This document shows, in pieces, positions 22,072 to 33,286 of a stretch of DNA of 64,000 nucleotides. Location: positions 1 to 64,000 of the forward strand of contig JADNRY010000322.1 in NCBI GenBank assembly GCA_015501585.1, given 5' to 3'. The translations under genes and the position numbers were made by a program. How positions within the stretch are numbered: the first letter of the stretch is position 1; each line of letters starts with the position of its first letter. The notes beneath the pieces were generated by a model, which saw only the letters and a program-made list of their open reading frames with translations, did no database searches and was not told the origin of the DNA. The DNA comes from Rhodocollybia butyracea. Taxonomy: Eukaryota; Basidiomycota; Agaricomycetes; Agaricales; Omphalotaceae.

Positions 22072-23344
22072 GGTGGATATGGGGCGACAAGGTCAGAAAG
22101 CGGTCGGTATTTATATTCCTCCAAGGTGCTCGTTTCTCATAGATAGAGCGCAGTCTACAGGCTGCAACCATTCGTAACAAAAACAGGGTTCCGAACAGCA
22201 GCTGAGACGACTCAACGTTCAAGGTCAAAAGCTGTACATCAAAGATTGAAGAAGAGATATCTGTTGGATATCTGACAGGATTATCCTGGGCAGTCAGAAC
22301 TTGAGTGTCTCTTTCTGTTTCTGATTCCCTTGAGGTGATAGTCGATTGGTATTATTCGATCCCATCAAAGAACGCTGGAGCTGCCAGTTTTCGACAATCA
22401 ACTTCTGTGACTTTGGCATCAGCGGGATTGTTGAAAATTGGTCGGAAACGCCAGTTCCGGTGCAGTTCAAGTATGCATCATGGCCATGATACATGCATGA
22501 TGCTTGAGTAGATTAATCTATGTTTCGTACCGAGTAGGGCACTGAGCGTTGACTTCGTTGATTTGTATTAGAAAACGATGTCGCATATTATGACGGTGTT
22601 GAAGTCCTCAAGGCCTCATGCAACGGACCAGCTATTTGCTCTGTAACCGATCCTTGTTTCCAGCTTGAATTATGAGAGAAAGTCAGTGTAGGATCCGATT
22701 GTTTAAGAGTGGATACTAGTAGTAGTTCTGATGCAACTTGGAGCCTAGCACAAGCCTCAAGCCTCAAGTACCCGAGTCAAGCGGCAGTAATCAAGGTATA
22801 GCAAACTAAACTTATTCGGGTTGAATTGTAGAAGAGCGTAGTAAGGGCATTGCGGCCTACTCTCATTGGCACAGTTACTCGCTTACTTCTACTTCTCTCT
22901 GGGAAAAGACAATCTTGTCACGCCGGTTCACCGATCCGCCCCGTCATGTCGTAACGTTTACGCTTAGCGCGTCTTTCGCTCCTTTAGGACCGTCTTGCTG
23001 TTTGGCCCATCACGGGGACAAACAACCCGCCGCCTCTTTTCCTTAACGTCCTCGCCGTTGACCCTCTCCTCCGTTATTTGCAATTTATTCCCCGAGCGCC
23101 TCGCCTCATTAATAATATTTTTTTTTTCGTTAACCAATGTAGACCCTTACGATCGGCGGTTCCGTCCAGCTCAGCTATCATCGTCGACAATAAATCCGGG
23201 ACCTCTCTCTTTGAACTAGCTTTGCGAGTCCCGACCTTCGTCTACGCCTCACTGGTCGGGCTCGTTCTTCTTCTCTGTGCCGAGCTCGTTCTCCGTGATC
23301 ACTCTCGCGTTGGATTAAGTATTATTCAATTTCTGAAAACTCCG
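22072..23344. other. Intergenic region
   Basis: No supported gene lies here. It divides into a mixed segment (22072-22850) and a GC-richer, pyrimidine-rich segment (22900-23340) that probably contains the promoter and leader of the SAP-domain gene starting at 23345. Short open frames on both strands lack recognisable features. Confidence 0.35.
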
Positions 23345-24995
23345 ATGGCCGCTGGCCTTGTCATACCAGGAGACGATGTGAAGGAAGAAAATTTCTCCTT
23401 CCCTGGGGGAACTACCGTTCAACTGTACGTGTTGCACACATATATTATATTCCTTGGTCGCCAACTAACAAGGTAACTAACCTAGACGCAAAAAGAATCT
23501 CTCCGAGCTCAAGGAGCTCCTTCGTGACTACAAGCTAACATTGGCAGGAAATAAAGCGCAGGTACTTCAGAGGCTCATTGATTTTAGTGGTAATCCGAGT
23601 GCATGGAACTCGTGAGTCTTAGTATTGATTCGTTTCCCTATGTTTACTCACCCATTGTTACAGTCTAGTTGCAGGTCATCGACGGCCTCACAAAGGTCCA
23701 AGGGAAGTCACAAACAATGCAACAACTAGCCCCGACCATGATAAGAAGCCGAAGAAAAAGTCACAGGTCAATGTGCGTCGTGATGAGCTCATGGGCGAGC
23801 GGCCACCCAATGAACCTGCACATGTAGTCCAACGTTCGAAGGACACTCGCACACGGCAGGAGAAGGATGAGCTTCATGCTTGGGTACGTGAATCAATTCT
23901 GTAGCTCTCTTTTCTTTTTTTTGTAAGCTCATAAAATCTCATACTAGGCTAAACAGTTTCGTACCAATACCCCGGACATGCGGAAGCCTTGGGTGCCGAT
24001 CAAGGCTGCAGAAAACCCGGTATGTTTTTTTTCGCTACATACACCTTTCCTCATCTAACTTGTTCTTCAGAAACCTGCACTTGATTCACGGCTCGCTACC
24101 ATCGAGGGACAACTGCAGGCTCTGCTGTCAGCTAAGAGTGAGCTGCAGACTCGGTTGCTGGGTACCCCGGCCAATGCAAACATGGATGCCAGCATGCCGC
24201 CTCCACATCCTGTCTCCACATCTTCAAGCACCGTGGTTGGTGCTCCACGTCATCTTGATTCATCTTCAACGCAGGATGTAGTACACTCGTTTCAATCCCT
24301 GGGCCCTCATGTGCCTCCTCCTTCAACGTCTCCAACTCCTTCTCCTACACCACCTCTATCGCTTCTACCTGTAGCCATACCTCCACCAGCTCCAGACATT
24401 GAGATGGTCAATGCTCAGGTTACGGAGTTGAAAAAGCTTCTGATCTTAGGTAATGGGACACGTCTCGAGTTTCTGAGCTCAGACGTTGCCGATCCTCTCG
24501 CGCTCTCTTTTGCCAAAGACATTCCAAAGCTCAGTCGGGTGTGGGATGATTGCCGTGCGGACTTTAGTCCCTCTGAGTGTACCCTCCGGATCAAAGGACA
24601 TGCTATCGCACTCAAGCATTGGCCTGTTGCTTATAGTTATTCTCAAGACAGCCGCTGGACTGGCATCAAGAAGAAGTGGGGTACTTGGAAGGTTCGTGCT
24701 CATAACTTAGTTTCATTGTTTCTTCTCATCTTGGTTCCAGTGGATTGCTGATCGCTACAATCAATCAACACCAGAAAATTTTTGGGCGGAGTTCTATGAT
24801 CACGAACATGACCAGCGCATGACATTCACCGCAATCGATAACCATCTGCGTAAGCAACGGAAGAAATCAGATCAGCTTACTGTCGAGCAGCAGCGGGAAC
24901 AGCTTGGGGTGGATTTTTCTCAGCAGTTTCAAGTGCGGGGCAAGCCAATGGTTTGTGCATCGGCGATAGCGAAACGCGCTGCAAAGAAATCATAA
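23345..24995 (+). CDS. SAP-domain protein, possible recombinase partner
   Basis: Six or so exons with clean GT/AG introns start at MAAGLVIPGDD and stop at TAA 24993-24995. A SAP motif lies in exon 2 (NLSELKELLRDYKLTLAGNK, then QVLQRLIDFSG; residues about 30-65). SAP domains bind AT-rich or scaffold DNA. After it come a lysine/arginine-rich stretch (DKKPKKKSQ), a short coiled coil (RLATIEGQLQALLSAKSELQ), a Ser/Pro/Thr linker, and a conserved-looking C-terminal block with WDDCRADFSPSE, IKGHAIALKHWP, IADRYNQSTPENFWAEF and LRKQRKKSDQ. It converges with the tyrosine recombinase at 25115, with only 119 bp between stop codons. I infer that the two form a cassette. The function is unproven. Confidence 0.65.
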
Positions 24996-25114
24996 ATAGA
25001 CATTCCTTTAATTTTGTATGTTAGTCTAGTAGTATATTCAAATGTTTAATCAAGTACATGCTCTTATGTTCAAGTTTCAATACATTTTTCTTTTCTAATT
25101 ATTATTTAACTACT

Positions 25115-26942
25115 TTATGAGCATTCGCAAGTTCTACCGCATAACGAACATGCTACGCCGGTTCTTTTCATGTCAAAGAAACTCTCTCGAGGCTGTCGTG
25201 GATCATCGTTCCATGAAATCAAATACTTAACGATAGTCAAATTTGAAAATTCAGTGCTCCATCCACCCCATTCGCATATCTTGCGGATTGGCCACCGGAG
25301 GTCCACGGAAAGCCACTGGCACCCCCGCGGCGAAACGAATGTGTCCCGTATGGAGATGGGTCAACGCCAATATCAAGTAGGTTGTTTCGGAACCCAGCCA
25401 GGAATTGGTCAGAGGACTGCAATGTTTAAATGAAAAAGTAACTTGAAAATATACCAGCGAGGGACTGTACCATGTGCTTGGAGCAATCAGCAGCATATCG
25501 ATCTCTTGAATCCATCTTGCGAAATATGAATCCTTCCTCAATATGGGTTTCAGCTATCCATTCAGCATAAGCTCGAACAGGACATAAATGCTTCAGTTCT
25601 TCTGGAAGTTTCTTGAGAAAGAACGGTTGTATATCTAACATTGCGGACCATTAGTATGCATAATTTGATGAGGATTCGTTTACACATACGGCCAAACTGA
25701 TTTGTTTTTCTAAAGGGTAAGGTTACTCGTAAGGTTTCCTCGTCGATAACGGTAATTTCATGGGATTGGATCTTCAGCACCTCGTCAACACGCAGTAAAC
25801 ACACATAGGCAAGTGTGTATGCTAGGTGGAGTGCACGTCGGAAGCGTGGCCCACCCCAATTGTTCGACTGTTTTTCACCACGTCGACCAGGGGAGTATTT
25901 CTTAATTTCCCTGTTCTCCGGGAGGAGATTGACATTCCAGAGTCTTCCAATAAGTTCCTACAAGTAAACCATTAAGCCCCATTGTATCGTGTACAATTAA
26001 ATGAAAGGAAAGTACAGGGGTGACTGCACGAGAGCTTGTGGGCTCTTCACCAGATTTGACCTAGAATATTTTTGAGCAACTGATAAATTAGCATACACCT
26101 GTGCACTTACTTTGCGCCGCCAAAGACTGACCATGTAACAAGAAACCATCTCCGAAACTGAAGGGTTTCCGACCATTTCACCTGTTGTACTCACACCCCA
26201 CGGAGTTTGTCCTTTACCAAGTATGCGTCCGAATCCAAAAGTGGCAGCGGCACGCATTTTCTGGGCATGGTTGTACCCATTCCGAATCTCACTAGGATCC
26301 TTTTCAGTCCCATCGAGTTTTATAGAATCACACCTGGGAAAAAATGAGAATGAACTAGCAGTAAATTTGAGTGCGTACGACTCCATGATCCATGCAACGA
26401 GCATCTCTGCAGCATCCCTAGGAGGTTTCTCGGTAAAGAGATCACCTCTTTTTTGAATAAGTCTCTGTTTGACGAGAAAGTCTTCACACTGGACAATAAG
26501 CCTAAAAGACATTCAATAAATGGTCAAGTGAATACTGATTATAGTTGTACCTCTGATACTCTGCATGTGTGCCTTCGCCAATGCCCTTCAATGCTTCTTT
26601 CAAGACACTCCGTAAGCCTGTTGAGTCCATATCTGTGAGATTACTTATGGCTGGCTTAGAGCTTGGGTCGGGGTCAGCCATAATTATATCTTGTTCGGCA
26701 GCCAATTCATTGCCCTTGTCATCTAAGAATTTTTCGCCCTCAACATCACCATCCACAGCATCAGTTTCTGTGCGGATAGGCAGTGTCTCTTGTTCGCCAT
26801 CCATGTCATCCATAACCGCATCGGTGAAATCTAACCCCTGTTTGCTAAATTCTCGATACCGTTCTTGAAGGCCTGGAAAGCGCTGAGCAACATCACTGTT
26901 GAGCTGTGCTGATAACAATGAGGGCAAAACGGGGCTAGCCAT
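25115..26942 (-). pseudogene. Tyrosine recombinase/integrase, frameshifted near the active site
   Basis: The start is MASPVLPSLLSAQL at 26942, followed by an acidic linker, a helical core-binding-like region (VQCEDFLVKQRLIQKRGD; EIRNGYNHAQKMRAAATFGF) and a catalytic domain. That domain has the first Arg in VCLLRVDEVLKIQ, RVTLPFRKTNQ, LCPVRAYAEWI, the H-x-x-R box GTHSFRRGG, and a C-terminal GGWSTEFSNLTIVKYLISW whose Tyr is the likely nucleophile. At 25322-25326 a run of five C (five G on the coding strand) leaves the HxxR box and the GGW...Y block in different frames; one more base would join them. Introns are short and canonical. These enzymes cut and rejoin DNA through a covalent 3'-phosphotyrosine link. 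The family is that of fungal Crypton-like or phage-integrase-like recombinases. It is either a recent pseudogene or a sequence error. Confidence 0.7.
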
Positions 26943-27563
26943 AGTGTCTGAGGAGAGAGGGGGAGTGGGGCAAATTGTGAGACCTTATTAATGCCATTTA
27001 TTCAAATATGCAGCGGCATCGAGGCAACGGTGCACCAGTCAGTATCATGAACGAGGCCTACACAAGGCCTATACAAGCCAAAACCCAGTGCATGTTGTCT
27101 GCATGGCACTACACAACGAGCTTTGCTTCAGGAATCGGGGTGATCTGGCTTCCATAGTCAAGTGATTTAATTGACGTGGCGGTACCCCATGATACTGGAA
27201 CAGTCTGTGTGGTGGTATACAGTATAGGCAGCAGGTAAGGGCAACCCAATGTTCCTTTCTACAAGCAACATCTCGAAGTAATCCGAATTCGGACACCTAG
27301 TAGATGTTGCTTGTTGAATCAGAGCAACGGAAAGTACCACCTTAGATACATGTCATATAGGCATTCGAGGTATTGGTTTCGCGGAAAGGCAGGGGCTACT
27401 TCGCGAATGGAATGAGAGTTAATTGTAGAATACAAATACAACAGACTCACCATTGATCACCTATTCCCCACGTTGGAAACCTCAGCCTGAATAGCCCACA
27501 CAGCAAGCGTGAACAAGGCGTAAGTAAAGGATCCAAAGTGTGAAGACCACGCGACAAGAGTCG
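26943..27563. other. Intergenic, no gene recognised
   Basis: This is the upstream side of the recombinase. It has no domain-bearing frame, and I found no obvious inverted or direct repeat matching the region upstream of 23345, so the outer limits of the putative cassette are unknown. Confidence 0.35.
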
Positions 27564-28032
27564 TCACATGCCAGATGCGTGTACGAGGTTACAGTACAAC
27601 TGTACAGAAGTAGCTTTGGTGGCGTCGGAACTCAAAATGAAGGTTACCAATTCAGCGAACATGTTTTTGTAATGCTCTGTGAGAAAGAATGAGTTGACGA
27701 TTCTGTTGCCTTCCAGGACTTCTGATAGCAGAGGTGCCACAGCACTCTTGTTCAACATGCAGGACCCAGGGTAAGAGAGAATAGAGAAGTAGGACAAGAG
27801 AACTGGTTGTAGAGTTGGGTGTATAGGTACGTCAAAAGGCGCAAATGGAATGGGTGCGTGAGTGTTTGAATTCTTGTTCAAGGTGTGGGCCCGTTATGCA
27901 TGAGAGTGGATCAACTACTGACAGCGAGCCAGAAAGTAGATTGATGCTAGAGGTAGTCAGATTCAGGCATGGATACAGAACCTGGCGAATGAAATTTACG
28001 TTGCCTTCATTAATATCAGAGTCCATGGCCAC
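27564..28032 (-). CDS. Hypothetical small spliced gene
   Basis: Two overlapping minus-strand frames could be exons of one gene. The first starts at MAMDSDINEGN (28032) and contains NFIRQVLYPCLNL; the second (from 27881) contains LLSEVLEGNRIVNSFF and LTEHYKNMFAELVTFIL and ends at 27564. I do not recognise either. Composition and length are plausible for a small protein but equally for chance. No splice solution was established. Confidence 0.2.
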
Positions 28033-28285
28033 TTGTTAATCCACCGCCAGCAACATGCCCAACTTATCATCTTTCTATCTTTTGCTGCATTCCAGTCCAC
28101 GATTTTTGTTCTACCATGACGATGCCAATATATCTGCTCAGTGGGATGGAGCTTGGTCTTGCAGCGGATGATTTTGGTTCTGGAGACGATGGATAGCAAT
28201 TAAAATTTATTAGCGCCTACGGCAGACTTGGACCGGCATTACGGCTATGGCTCAACCTGTCATCTGACCGTAATTAACACGATAA

Positions 28286-28365
28286 TTGAGCGGCTGTGCA
28301 AGCTTGTTTATGCCACCGCAAAAACGAGATTGCGGTGGCATAAACAAGCTTGCACAGCCGCTCAA
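28286..28365. repeat. Perfect 35-bp inverted repeat with 10-bp loop
   Basis: Positions 28286-28320 (starting TTGAGCGGCTGTGCAAGC) are exactly complementary to 28331-28365, with the loop AAAACGAGAT between them. Outside the arms the match fades. Such a hairpin could be a transcriptional or replication structure, a terminator, or the remains of a foldback element. No gene ends immediately beside it. Confidence 0.85.
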
Positions 28366-28599
28366 CGGCGCGATTAGTGAAATCCTCTGAATGATTATTT
28401 TGATAAACAATTTGAATCTGATAGTAACTACAGTAGTTATTGAAAAGATAGGGATATGGAGACAAACGTGGACATTGCCTCTCAGCTGTCCTCATCTCAT
28501 GCGGCCGGACTAACTAGACCCTCCTCCCACAAGTCATTTTATTCCCCTACCAATCCTGAGTGTTGTTCTCAAAGGCGGGCACTTTGCTCCACCACTTCA

Positions 28600-28870
28600 G
28601 TTGCGCGGATCACTTGAGCCTGAGAGAGACACGCACTTAAATAGAAGTAGAGGGCGAAGGAGCCTGTGTGGTACATTTGTTGAAGTTTGAATCCATTCCA
28701 TGTACGACCATACAAGATGCAATGGGAAAAACAGGTGGAATGTCCTGAGGACACCATCTGTCACACGAGGATTCACCGCTCGGCCTGGGCACAAATCAGG
28801 CTATGAACAAGAAAGTAATACTAGATACGCACCGACAGGTATTTAGTCGCTAGGCGTCTCTGGGAATCTG
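28600..28870. repeat. Duplicated segment X, copy 1
   Basis: The phrases GGAAAAACAGGTGGAATGTC, CTGAGGACACCAT, GCACAAATCAGGCT, ACTAGATACGCACCGACA and TTGTTGTATTG recur in the same order and orientation at about 29640-29850, roughly 950 bp away. The two copies flank the L10a-derived pseudogene fragments. Confidence 0.65.
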
Positions 28871-28939
28871 GTATTTGTTGTATTGATTGTGTTTGTTTGA
28901 GCGGCCCTGCGTCACACTGAGGTGTAGAAACAATTAGTT

Positions 28940-29199
28940 GAGGGATTTCACGTTCTGCCAGTTCTTCTTGAGAAGGGAGACAAGGAAGTTGATGGCTAGA
29001 GAAGAAGATTAAGTAGAATGAACTAAGCAATAGGTCGTTGCAAATGGTACCAAGCATGACGTTTCCGAGAACCTGGTCGTCGGTCATCTCAACATGACCA
29101 ATAGCAACACCCAAACAGAGAACCTTCTTCAACCAGAACTTGATGGTCGAGCAAACCTCAAACAAGTTTGTTGGAAAGGCTTTCGAGAACCGGCGTGAG
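28940..29199 (-). pseudogene. Ribosomal protein L10a (uL1) fragment, copy 1
   Basis: On the minus strand a broken frame reads [20 protein letters not shown], then [12 protein letters not shown]. An intron with a CTTCTCTAG acceptor follows, and then [18 protein letters not shown]. This is the C-terminal half of eukaryotic 60S ribosomal protein L10a (uL1). Because the intron is still present, this arose by DNA duplication and not by reverse transcription. An upstream stop and frame change, and loss of the final residues (usually ...GKPRRLF), make it dead. Confidence 0.8.
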
Positions 29200-29204
29200 C
29201 CACA

Positions 29205-29437
29205 GGAAGTAAAGAGAGAAGAGAGACAAGGAAGTGAATGGCTAAAGAAGAAGAATGAGCTTAGCAATACTTAGAATATGGTACCAAGCCTGACGTTTCT
29301 GAGAACTTCATCGGTCATCTCAACATGACTGATAGCAACACCGAATCTTCAACCAGAACCCAATGGTCAAGCGAACCTCAACAATTTTGTTGGAAAGGTC
29401 TTCGGTGTGAGTGACAGGAGTGAGGAACTTCTCCAGC
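29205..29437 (-). pseudogene. Ribosomal protein L10a (uL1) fragment, copy 2
   Basis: This second, more decayed copy lies immediately upstream of copy 1 on the minus strand. It reads EKFLTPVTHTEDLSNKIVEV, TIGFWLK, and after a frame change SHVEMTDEVLRNV, then the same intron and the start of the exon encoding (I/H)FLVSLL at about 29220-29249. The last exon is fused into copy 1. The period between copies is about 240 bp. Confidence 0.75.
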
Positions 29438-29599
29438 TAAGTAACTGTTAGTTTCATCTTGAGCTGTATTCTGTGCTATACGAACCTTCAGAGAGACCGG
29501 GACTGAGCAAATAAGGTATTCATTTGATCAAAGGCTCAGACGGCAATAAGGCATCAAATTTTTTTCAAAATTTGGTGAGTTTTTTTGGCGAGCTGAGCT

Positions 29600-29860
29600 T
29601 CTTGTTTTTGTTGAGCCTGGATTTAAATGAGTTTCTTGATGATTGTGGAGTCCAAAGCTGTCCCGGGAACACAAGACGTGGTGAGAAAAACAGGCGGAAT
29701 GTACTGAGGACACTATATGTTGTTCACTACTGAATCTGGACACAAATCAGACTGAGAACGGGGAGTGTAGTACTAGATACACACCGACAAGGCCTAAAAG
29801 CGTATTTTTCTCTCGCTCTGGAAATCTATTATTTGTTGTATTGGTTTGGAGCGTGGTATA
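29600..29860. repeat. Duplicated segment X, copy 2
   Basis: This segment matches 28600-28870 in order and orientation (GAAAAACAGGCGGAATGTAC, GAGGACACTAT, ACTAGATACACACCGACA, TTGTTGTATTGG). Short open frames here are not supported as genes. Downstream, at about 30038-30063, is a short tandem run of AACGCCCAT units. Confidence 0.6.
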
Positions 29861-30126
29861 CAAGGAAGAATTTGTGCAAGTACTTGAAGATCTGGAAGAG
29901 CAGGAATAGGAAGAAGGAACAGGGAGAGAGCTGTAAGGTTGCGCCTAGACTCCATTTAAGATGCTGGGGCCTGGTGCAAGAGAGCGGATTGAGGAGAAAG
30001 TCACCGAATGTGTATATGCCAGGGCGCTAAATTTACATAACGCCCATAACGCCCATAACGCCAGCTTTGACTTGTGAATATAGGGGTTATTTTCCTCGCC
30101 TTCTTTGTAAAACAGCAGCACGCATG

Positions 30127-32012
30127 ATGGGAATCACAGGACTTTGGCCAGTGAGTACCACTATTCTTTCAAGTTACTGTTTCAATTGATGTGCTTCTAT
30201 TGAATAGATTCTTGATCCCTTTTCCGAACGCGTTGATTTAGCCCGATACTCGGTTGAGTACGGATTTCTCCCGCAGTATCTTAAGACAAGGGCTCTTCAT
30301 CTGGGCATTGATGCTAGGTAAGAGTTGTTGTCATTTTGCTCCTCTGGGCTGAGATGCTCATAAATTCCAGTGTTTTATTAGATGGATATAGTGCAGCCAC
30401 AATTAAACATGGACGTGCTCAGCATCATAGTACAGTTGATACTGCACTTACACAGCTCTTCACTTTCCTCAGCCAGCTCTCCTGTGCACCTGTTCAGTGC
30501 ACATTTGTATATGACGGCGATGACCGCCCAGCTGTTAAACGGGGGATAAACGTAATTTGCCGGCAACCACTCCTATACAAAAAATCCAAGGACCTGGTCA
30601 ACGCTTTTGGTTTTGATGTTCGTAATGTATGTATATCTCTCTTTCATGTAATGTAATAATAATTGTCATTGGTTTTGCATATCTAGGCCGCAGGTGATGC
30701 TGAAGCTGAGCTGGCTGTCATGAATCAACTAGGGATTATCGATGCAATCCTTACACGAGACAGTGATGTTTTTCCCCTCGGTGCAGTATGTGTCATGAAA
30801 GTCGTTTCGTATGTCTGTTTAAGCTCATGGATATTTGGAATACTGACAACTGCACAGTGAGGCGTGCAGTAATTCAAAACTCATCGTTGATATATACTAT
30901 GCCGACGTAATCGAAAATGCGCTTGGGCTCACTCACGGGGGGCTCATTCTGTATTCTCTGCTAGCCGGCAATGACTTTGATGGGGGAGTGAAAGGTTTTG
31001 GGTCTGCCACTGCTCTTGCAGTTGCGCAGTGTGGATACGGTAACTCACTTACAACCAAAGATCATTCCGTCATTGAGCTGGGTCAGCTAAAGAGGGAAAT
31101 CAGTGAGGAGGTCAAGTACAACTTGCATGGTAAACTTCGAGGTCGAGAACCTGCTTGTGCGCAAGTGCTTCTAGACTCGGACTTCCCTTCAATGGCTCCG
31201 CTCAACTGGTTCCTTCATCCACCTACTTCCTGGTCTGACAGGAACCTAGCAAGGGCTGTTGACATAGCCATTCCGAAGCTTCAGCTTCATAAATTGCAAC
31301 AGATTGTAGTGTTTTGTATTACACATATCAGCTGGTCTCCCGAAATGACCCTGAAGAAGTGTCGCGAGAAACTCTGGAAGGGAGTCATCATTAGAGGACT
31401 TTGTTCAGTGCATAGAACCATTAGAAAATTGTTATCTATTACACTAACTTCCTACCTTGCAGCCTTTACTCTCATACGGGAAAGCTTCAGGCCAACTTGT
31501 TTCAGTGGATAAAGAAGTGCTTCCATGCACGGATAGGAAGGGTCAACCCTTGTCCAATACAAACATCACCACTATCGTAGGTTGCAATCCACCAAACTTG
31601 ACCGACAAGCAATCTGGCGATCTTGTCCGGGTTACGTTTGATATTACCGACCTCAATGAACTAACAATGCTTGAAATTTCCCAAATTCCCGATGCCTTGA
31701 AAAAGCCCCTCAATGTTTGGGTTCCTTTCGCAATTATTGCTGCAGCCACTGGTCAACATCATCTCATCCCAAGCTTTTCTGTTTATGTTCCTCATTGTAG
31801 GTTCCTTTTTCAATCTAATTCAAACTCATTTAATGAGGCCACGTTACATTCTGTTACATTTAGCAAACACGTCAAAAGCGGCGAACACATCCAACATTTT
31901 ATCTGAGGATGACATCGAAATTTCCGAGCCTCATCAAGCCATACTCCTGCCTCTCAAACGGCGACGTGCAGCAGTCATGGACATTACTGGCCTTGACGAC
32001 GACATTTTGTAG
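30127..32012 (+). CDS. XPG/FEN1-like PIN-domain nuclease
   Basis: Exon 1 (30127-30150) encodes MGITGLWP, the glycine-rich start typical of the XPG/FEN1 family, whose free N-terminus sits in the active site. Exons at 30208-30317, 30371-30626, 30687-30808 and from 30858 follow with canonical introns. They encode LGIDAS (first metal-binding Asp), VYDGDDRP, AAGDAEAELAVMNQLG and LTRDSDVFPLG (further acidic metal ligands), and LLAGNDFDGGVKGFG (helix-3turn-helix DNA contact). The C-terminal third (31340-32012) has one or more unresolved introns and ends LKRRRAAVMDI...LDDDIL, a basic nuclear-localisation-like stretch. Family members cleave flap, bubble or Holliday-junction DNA. This looks like the GEN1/XPG-like group that is expanded in agaricomycetes. 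All acidic residues seen are present, so it may be active. Confidence 0.75.
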
Positions 32013-33286
32013 CTTCTCGAGCTGGGGAAGTCAATGTGTTGACCAGTACCATACTTTTTTACTTGTTTGATGTACAGTATCTGTTGAAATAAAACTCTCG
32101 CTGGCTAGTACTTAGTAGTTCATATTAACCTGAACCATCTGAGCAAATATATTCTTCTAACTCCAACTCTGATTCATGAGCAGTCCGCCTTCGGAACGAC
32201 ACACAATGAATGTATTTTAGAGAGGCATCCCAAATTATATATAGAGCTGGGAAGTGTCTTTTAGTATGACCGTACTGTCTTTTTTCGGTGCCAGAAGGAT
32301 TTCCGATATTTCTCTAGCGGTGAAAAATTACGAAAAAGACGCTCTAATTGAAGATACAAGACGATCCTCTTTGCCAGCCAGGATAAAAAGACGTTTTTGC
32401 TGCAGCAGTTATGCGACCGATTTGACAGCTTGATTGCCGACTAACTCCTTGCATTGACCGGGAACTCTCGTGCAGTGTGGACACCGCGCGGCCCATTACA
32501 ATCCATCATTATTGAGTTGTTATAACTTGTGGTGACTCCTTTCCACCCCCGCTCCTTCTTCCCTCTGTACTCTAGACAGAACCTTCCGCTTTCTTCAAAA
32601 ACCACAACTTCCAGCTTACAAGAAGATGGCACCGATACCATCGACGACTCTTATCATTGCAGGAGAAAAGAGCACAGCAGTGATCTCTAGTACATATCTA
32701 CAGTAAGCCTACTTTCCCTACTTTCCCTCTTTCCTTTGGCTTTCGTTTCTCGCGTTCCTCGTTCCAAATACAACCGACGCGTCCTCGCGTCATAGTGGGC
32801 GCTCTTTCCCGGGCGAGAGATCAGGCGTCGGGCCTAAAGGGCAACGTGATCACGGCGGGGGGATGCTGTCATACCGTCGCATCACTGACCTCACTTGATG
32901 GTCACATCAGTCACTAGGTTATTCTATTGTCTTTTTTCTAGTCGTAAGCTTTACCTCCTACTACATCACAAAAATATATACAAATTGACATATTCTGACC
33001 ACATGACAGGTGTCAGCGTTGAAAAAAATCGCAAAACCTCCAAGACTTATGCAAAGCAATGTAATACCGCATTTTCCTGGTGTTACTCGCTTGCTTCTAC
33101 TGCTTCCAGGGCTGTCAGAACTAAATGTTTATATCTTGAAACTGTCCACTCGTCCCGAACACTGACTGAACAGAACGCTTTCGAACAACAACAGGCTTCC
33201 ACGATGTGAATGGGAGTGCCCGATATAAGACACAGACACGATATAAGACACAAACACCCTCCTCTATTGTCATCAAAGTCAGCGCG
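32013..33286. other. Intergenic region with a possible orphan first exon
   Basis: A good ATG at 32626 followed by 26 codons and a GTAAGC donor (MAPIPSTTLIIAGEKSTA...) looks like a first coding exon, but I found no convincing continuation. 32760-32880 is a GC-rich island in otherwise balanced sequence. Nothing else is supported. Confidence 0.3.

Noticed and set aside
28569..28794. Small minus-strand genes in segment X
   Set aside because: Frames differ between the two duplicated copies, so no coding constraint is visible.
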